NCBI RefSeq assembly: GCF_958299795.1
Contig: NC_133214.1
Span: forward strand, 20,890,994-20,954,993
Reading direction: 5' to 3'
From: Porites lutea
Lineage: Eukaryota; Cnidaria; Anthozoa; Scleractinia; Poritidae
Length of the DNA: 64,000 bases
The notes under the pieces were generated by a model, which worked only from the letters and a program-made list of their open reading frames with translations, did not search any database and had not been told where the DNA came from. Positions 57,777-64,000 of this stretch are shown here, one piece after another. The position numbers and the translations under genes are program-made. How positions within the stretch are numbered: position 1 is the stretch's first letter; the number at the start of each line of letters is the position of its first letter.

Positions 57777-60020
57777 CTATTCAAATGTTTGAATTCGATG
57801 ATTATCTTTATCACACACAACAATTTGGCCATTACTAAGCATCTCCACTAATATGGGTTCAATAAACTCTCCTAACTTGCTGCCGTTTGTTCCGAACTTC
57901 CCGATGAATTTTCCGTTAAGTTCAAAGGCTTGAACTCTATGATTCCTTTGATCAAAGACAAACAGATGCTGTGACTCATTCACCAACAAATAACAGGGAC
58001 AATTAAACTCCCCGTCCCCCTCCCCCCGCTTACCAAACTTGTACTGAAAATGCCGCTCCCTGTTAAATACTTTGATACAGTGTTCACCTCGGTCTGACAC
58101 TATGAAATATTCACCACACTGAACACAGTGAACAGGATAACTCAAAGAACCCTGCCCACCTATCTTCATTACAAACCTACCATCCGGGGTAAAGATCTTA
58201 ATCAGTTTGTTATCTGCATCAGCAACAATAACATTACCAGTACTATCTAAGGATAAACCCCAAGGACGAGAGAGCTGACTATCAAGGCTTCCTTGGCCGC
58301 CAAATGAATCCAGGTGCCTCCCCTCCCAACTAAGAATCTGTATTCTGTGGTTACCATTGTCTGCTACAAAAATATTCTTGTCCTTATTAATGGCTATTCC
58401 AAAAGGGTGTTTGAACTCTCCAGCATTTCCACCTTGGTGACCAAAGAATCTTAAAAAAGTACCATTATTGTCAAACACTTGAACACGATCGTTTAACTGG
58501 TCAGCTACTACTATTTCGTCTTTGTCAGTCACTGCCAACCCTTTAGGATACTTAAACATTCCATCACCGGTGCCTTTCTCTCCAAAAAATAAAACAGGTT
58601 TTATATGAAATGGTTTTACGCTTGTTGTAAAAGGACTTCCACTAATATTTTCCTCATTTACTTTAACGTACAATTTGAATGTACCTTGAACTCTGGGATA
58701 AAAACAAACATTGTAGGTACCGTCTTTCATGTCCTCTACTTTCATTTCCGTTACACATTCTCGTTCTTGCTCGTCCTTGAACTCTACCGTGACACGGTCG
58801 TGTTCATCATACCCCTGCTTTCTCTCTGCGTTTCTTGAGATCAAATTGAATCGAGCTTTGCGCGCTACAATTCCTTCCTTCAGTCCTTCGCCTTCAGCCA
58901 CAGATTCGCTTGATTTTGTCCGATGGAGTTTTTCTATGGATCCAATTTCTTCTCCGTTCACAACATCAAGCATTTTCTGATTTTTAATAAACGCTAAAGC
59001 TTCGTGAGTTTCAGGGTCTTGAGCAATATCCTCAGCCTGATCCGCTTCCTTAAAAATTGTTCGCAATGTTTTTTTAAGCTGAACAACCTCAGTGTTGGTA
59101 CTTCTCTGAAAGAGTTTATCAGCGTCTTCTAGCGATGATTCAATAACATTAATTTGTTGCTGTATTTTGTTCCTTTTTGCTATCAAACTTTCAATGGACT
59201 TCATTGTTCGGCCTTCCACTGTGGTGATTATATTTTGCATTTTTGCTTGAATTGTTTTGATCAAGTTATCAGCAAACCTTTGAACATCTCTTTTTAATAC
59301 TTCGCTTTGTTGAATCATTATAGCACAGTCTTCATCCAGTTGACTTACTATGTTCATTTTTGCTTTTATATTTTGTCTCTGCGTTTCGATTACAGATTTG
59401 ATCTCAAGTCTTTTGGTTTCGGCTTCTTCTTCGATCAATTTCAAAACATGACCTCCGTGATCCAAAATGACGCACGTTTGGCAAAGCGCCGTTTCGCATT
59501 CTTTACAGTAGTATTTGAGCTCCTCTTTCTGATGTCCTTGTCTTGAACAAAATACTGGTCACTTCAATACATCCTCGAAGTCCTTATCTTGAAATTCTTT
59601 TACTGCCAAAGCACGGTGTCCCGTTTTGTCTCGCATTTTACTATGAAACATTAAGCATTCTTCGCAATAAAATATGCAACACTGGAAACAATACGACGCT
59701 TCCGAGCTCTTCTTGTCACAGTTTCCACATGTTAGTTGAGTGTTCTTGCATTCTTTGATGGCAAGAACATCGATAAAGCCATTCAAATAAAAGCTTGTTG
59801 GAAGATCTTTAAGATCACCGCTTGCTGGTATTCTGCTTAGCGTTTGGCATTTCGGGCATTTAATGGCGTCTCCGCCTCCGCACGTCTCGTACCACTGATT
59901 TACACATTTTAAGCAAAAACTGTGCAGACAGGAGAGTTGTTTAGGATCTGTGAATAAGTCCGAACACACCGAACAAGACACTTCTTCGCGAAGGTTGTGA
60001 AATAGAGTTGTGAGATCCAT
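57777..60020 (-). pseudogene. TRIM-NHL gene D, one nonsense codon between the B-boxes
   Basis: This is a 2244-nt intronless copy very close to A and B. Codon 154 (59559-59561) is TGA where A, B and C have CGA (Arg in DVLKRPVFC), a C-to-T change at a CpG. The frame is open on both sides for the rest of the gene. Translation would give a 153-residue RING plus B-box 1 protein. The remaining 593 codons encode B-box 2, coiled coil, filamin repeat and six NHL blades. The absence of any other lesion means the stop is recent, or is an allele or error. Confidence 0.85.
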
Positions 60021-60140
60021 GTCTTCTTCAAAATAACAGAGAAATGACCTTTTGTGTCCCAGAGTCTAGTCTACATCCAACCGATCAAGTCTTGTGACGT
60101 TTCTATCTTTAGCTTTTCTCGGAATCAAAGACCCTTCGAA

Positions 60141-60145
60141 CCAAT
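60141..60145 (-). promoter_or_regulatory. CCAAT box of TRIM-NHL D
   Basis: ATTGG on the coding strand lies 121 nt upstream of the ATG, in a flank nearly identical to that of A. Confidence 0.5.
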
Positions 60146-60429
60146 CACAGAGCAGTATTGTATTAAAGCCTCTTACGCGCCTTAGTAGTAAAGCGTCAAT
60201 CATCTATACTAGAGGCAAAAGCCATTTATATGAAGCACGACACTGTGAAAACATCAGCGCATAAAGATACAAATTACTTTTTATTGTGCAGAGTGCCGTA
60301 AAACAAGCAACCGTGAACGGAATAATTGTATCTTTCTGGTTAAATTTCTCTGTTGTCGTGCTTGCAATGATATAATGTAGTTGTTTTGTGTTAACACCCG
60401 GGGTTATCACTGTATCTTTCGAACTAGAG

Positions 60430-60588
60430 TTTGATCAAAAGTAAAACACAAACATCGGTGATAAACATTGTGACTTACCGCATTTTTATAAACTTGACGT
60501 TTCGTACGCTAATGCGAAAACTCACAATGTTTATCACTGCTGTTTATGTTTTATTTTTGATCAAACTACGATGGCCCTCGAACTACAG
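60430..60588. mobile_element. Fold-back MITE inserted in unit D, same as at 42596
   Basis: It has the same inverted gtttgatcaaaa ends, the same interior and the same insertion point, bounded by tcgaactagag and tcgaactacag. It is orthologous by duplication, not an independent insertion. Confidence 0.75.
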
Positions 60589-62025
60589 TCTTCGGTAACA
60601 AACGAGATTTGTCACCAAAGAAAACAAAATGAACAGAGAGGCACATTCAAAGTAATGTTTACTTGCGTGATCTGATTTAAACTTTTTAGAAGCTATTATT
60701 ACCATAAAACCATCCGTTACTTCAGGTTTAACGTTTAAAGTGTTCACTGAGTGGAATGACTATATTTGGAGCATGGTCACGACACACCAGCATGCTCATT
60801 AAGGTGCAAGCAGGAGAGCTCCTGGGTGCAACGCTTAGCCTTTTTTACGTCAGCCTCAGGAAAAACTCAAGGCCTGAGGGCGGTGCATTTATACGTAGTC
60901 TGCAAACAGGCTTTCTAGGGAAAAAAGAGGAGGAACAGATCAAGGCGGACTATAATAGTGTGGAAGAAGGGAGAGGAAGAAAATGTAATCGATTTTCTTA
61001 CGGTCATCTTTACCCGATGCGCCCGGTCGGACTCCAGGACTTGAGAGAAAGACGGAGATGCTGGTTTGGAAACTCAGAGAATTAAACCTCTATCGGGGGC
61101 TACGACTTCATTTGACCCCCAACAAAGTAGGCCATGCTAAACAGACAACTGAATAAGAGCTTTAGTGGTTTTAACTCTTCAATACAGTATAACGTCGTTT
61201 AGCCTTTTTTATACTCATTTCTCTTCCCCGCACATCCCAAGCGGGCTTGTGGTGGTTACTTCTTTTCTTGTACCATATTTTCCCTTTTTTGTGATATCTG
61301 GAGTCGTGCGCTTTGCTCCCTCGCAAGTCGTATGTTTCAAGTTTTGGCTTGTGAATATCCAGTAACACAAAAGTCCAACTCAGTTTCACGAAAATCTTCA
61401 GCCCAAGATTCATACCAGTCGAGGTTGTCCATTTGTAGGGTTAAGAGGATGTTGATGGTCTTAAGTTGGCTCTTACAAACAATAGGAAGACATTAAAATC
61501 TACAAGGAAGCACACTCTACCAAACTCTGCGGTATGGCCAGCACCTTACGCTTGCGGACGGTCACATCAACCGAGCAGTGGCAACCATGGACAGCTCTTA
61601 CGCATCTCGTTAGGGCTCATCAGCGTGGCATACCCTTTGGACCCCTGTAAGATCAAAGCCGTGTTCATGGGCCCTATGCTCATGAGTTGCAATGAGCGCG
61701 AAACAGTTCTCACTTCCCAAGTTATATGGCTGGGCGCATGCGTAAGCTGTTGGCTATACTGTGTTATTCCGCTAATTTTGACGTAGGAGGCTGTAAAGTA
61801 AGCTCAATTGAATAGGCTAGAATCTGCACTCACTGTTTAACTCCCAATTTTGTTGGAGGATAATCTCTGTTTATTTCAAGGATTCTCATTATAGTTATAA
61901 ATATTACAAAGCAGTGAATTGTGTTATTAAGTATAATTTGACAATTTGTGACATGATATAATTCCTTTTGTATTTTTCGTGGCAAGAGTCATAATTCAGT
62001 AACACAAGACACGTTTCATTTTTAG

Positions 62026-62074
62026 GCGTAAAAAGAAGGAATCAAGAAGATTCAAGCACAAGAAAAGACGGTGA
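62026..62074 (+). pseudogene. Duplicated last exon of CWC22, copy in unit E
   Basis: 49 nt against 61 in the true exon: 12 nt (four codons) shorter, so the frame and the final KKRR plus TGA are kept. The acceptor ttcatttttag is identical to the real one. AATAAA follows at 62594. Confidence 0.82.
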
Positions 62075-62747
62075 ACGTGTTTTATTCAAAAGAACACTTT
62101 CGCAGAAAGAAAACTTGTTGTCATATCTTTCCTGCTCACGTGGACATGCCGGTCAACAGAAAAGTGATCTTTTATGACACCGCCTAGTTGCGCAAATCTG
62201 TAACTTCTGCCGCAAATGTTCACGTCTGATGTTCAGTCGATTCAGTCAAACTCTTTGTAACGCCAGACATAAGTGTCTCAAGTTACAATTTTTGTTAATG
62301 GTCCCTTGATTGCTACGTCATGTAAAATGACAATGACCAAAGAAGAGACGGAGTAGGGTGGGGTGGGGGTGAGAAAAAGGGTGTGGGTGGCTGTACTTCT
62401 CTTACCCTCTCTGGTACAATGTAGTTTGCTGCGACGTTATCATCATTTAGAACACTTACTACCGCCTTTTAGTTGGACACTCTTATGTGGCGCTAAAAGA
62501 CATCCGCAGATAAACCGTTAGCAAACAAGAGTTTCAAGCAAATTTTATCGCTGCAGGTTTTACTCATATCCTATTTCCTATCTTATAATTGTAAATAAAA
62601 TTAAGTGAGCTGTTTTAATTTTCTAGTTGGTATGCTGAGCCGTCCCAAGTACTATTGCGAACCGTGCGTGACAAGGGACAGAAAAAAAGTACACATATGC
62701 GCAAATTCCGATTCGTTTGTTTCCAAGGAGAACATGTGGAGAAAAGA

Positions 62748-63003
62748 ACTTTTAAAGAGATTACGATTCACGTTTGCGCCAAACGGGAAACGTGAAATTG
62801 TACCATGTGACCAAGTTTTCCCCCTAATTGTCGGTTACTTTTTATTTCTTCTACTGAAAAATAAGTAGCTTCACGCCGGTTTTATTCATAAGAATTGTTC
62901 TGCGCAGTTTTTATCTGCTTATTTTCTATTCTGAGAAAATCTCTACATGAATCTGACTTTTGCCGTTTGCCGTAAGCGTGACTCTTAATCTCTCTTGTGA
63001 CCT
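62748..63003. mobile_element. MITE in unit E only
   Basis: The inverted ends taaagagattacgattcacg and gcgtgactcttaatctctct also pair over gccaaacggg / gccgtttgccg. Units A and B read across this point without it (aaaagaaaatactggtttaa). Confidence 0.7.
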
Positions 63004-63092
63004 AATAAACGATAAAATAAATCGCGGGTAAAATAGAAATTCTTCTTCTTTTCAATTGGAAAGCGTAGGTGAAAACTGCTGTTTGGCGCAGC

Positions 63093-63235
63093 ACCTATCA
63101 GTGTGCCCCGGGTTCGAATTCTGCCGGACGTAATGCTATATGAGCGTTGAGTTTGTTGTTGGTTCTCGCCTTTGCTCGGAAAGGTTTCTATATCTCCGGG
63201 TCCCTGCCCTCAAAACCTAGCAGTTCCAAATCGTG
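63093..63235 (+). repeat. tRNA-SINE-like block, unit E
   Basis: It contains ccccgggttcgaattctgcc and the gttgagtttgttgttggttc core, as in units A and B. Confidence 0.45.
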
Positions 63236-64000
63236 GGACGGGGAGAAGGTGGGGGTGAATTGTTTTACGCAAAAATTAACTGTCCTAGGAAAGTGAGAAT
63301 CACGCATGTTTTGGTGTAACAAGGCAAAACAGCGATTTAGTTCGATAAATCTCTTGACATGACCGATCCAGTACTGACTTTGACTGAGCTTTATCAGCTG
63401 CTCAAGCAAGAAGCTAGTTCGTAATTATCTGGTCTATTCAACATGCGGCCCTGGTGAGGCTCTCAAAACAAATGCACTGGATAAAAAGTAATTTGAACAA
63501 CAACGTTCAATATAATTTAACTCTCTTGGTTTTTCGAAATACACATTGTACGTTTTCAAAATTTGTCCATTTTACAATATTTCGTGAAAATTAAGATAGA
63601 ACTAGACGCATAACTGGCTCTCTGTTGTACAGCAGTCACTTTAAGTAAAAACTGGCCCATGCTTTTCATGTCTCATCGATCAAAAAAGTAAAATATCAAA
63701 AAAATCACTGGTTCTTCCAACACTTAATGAACGGTAAAAAAAGATATATGACTACGCTAATGTTTGGTCTTCATAATTTTACTTACATTGTCATAGCTGG
63801 TTGCTTTAACCGTCGCAAATTATCGACCACAAAAATGACAAAAATGAGCTTACAAACCCAAGTCAACATAGCCTTTTAGCACTTGATGTTAGTGTCTTCC
63901 TAGGTTTCCCTCCTATGGCCAAGCAAAATTATATAAACAGTTTAAAGTATAGAGGATGGACTAAATCTTTAAGTCTTTCAAAAATAGTATTAACGAATGT

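Larger units (their letters stand above)
60021..61819. other. Right flank of TRIM-NHL D
   Basis: It matches 42186-43984 with few differences, including the shared 159-bp insertion. It carries no gene. Confidence 0.65.
61820..64000. repeat. Segmental duplication unit E, cut by the window end
   Basis: It starts with the last-intron sequence of CWC22 and runs through the tail, 3' flank and SINE-like block to a point that matches about 39857, some 85 bp before the TRIM-A stop. A fifth TRIM-NHL gene is therefore expected just beyond 64000. Confidence 0.75.

Noticed and set aside
62605-62868. 87-residue frame in unit E
   Set aside because: It spans the edge of a MITE insertion and is absent from the equivalent place in units A and B.

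Overview
This window is animal nuclear DNA, most likely from an anthozoan cnidarian and probably a stony coral. The evidence is AT-rich sequence, compact intron-rich genes with GT-AG borders, a tandem family of intronless TRIM-NHL genes, and many short fold-back DNA repeats of the kind common in coral genomes. The species assignment is inference. Exon models were built by hand from splice sites, reading frame and protein family knowledge; every model below closes in frame.

Left part (1-10.6 kb): a six-exon Cys-loop receptor gene of nicotinic acetylcholine receptor type on the plus strand (293-7691). Close behind it on the minus strand is a small single-exon gene (8439-8714) for a secreted six-cysteine peptide with a cystine-knot spacing. 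Middle left (10.6-20.6 kb): two tandem three-exon class I SAM-methyltransferase genes with identical internal exon lengths (180 and 387 nt) but different N-termini. Middle (22.4-38.2 kb): a 27-exon gene for the spliceosome and exon-junction factor CWC22 (802 residues), with two successive GC-AG introns and introns holding MITEs and a LINE tail.

Right part (37.9-64 kb): a tandem array on the minus strand of four TRIM-NHL genes (RING, two B-boxes, coiled coil, filamin repeat, six NHL repeats), with a fifth unit cut by the window end. Three of the four genes span exactly 2244 nt and the other 2242 nt. Only the second (45890-48133) is open throughout; each of the others has one lesion. Two intergenic spacers carry extra copies of the last exon of CWC22, so the duplicated unit began inside the last intron of CWC22. 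A 159-bp insertion shared only by the first and fourth copies suggests that a two-gene block was later duplicated as a whole.

Most non-genic sequence that can be classified is small non-autonomous DNA transposons, some with clear target-site duplications or with empty sites in a paralogous unit. No CRISPR array, rRNA gene or convincing tRNA gene was seen, and no intact transposase was found.
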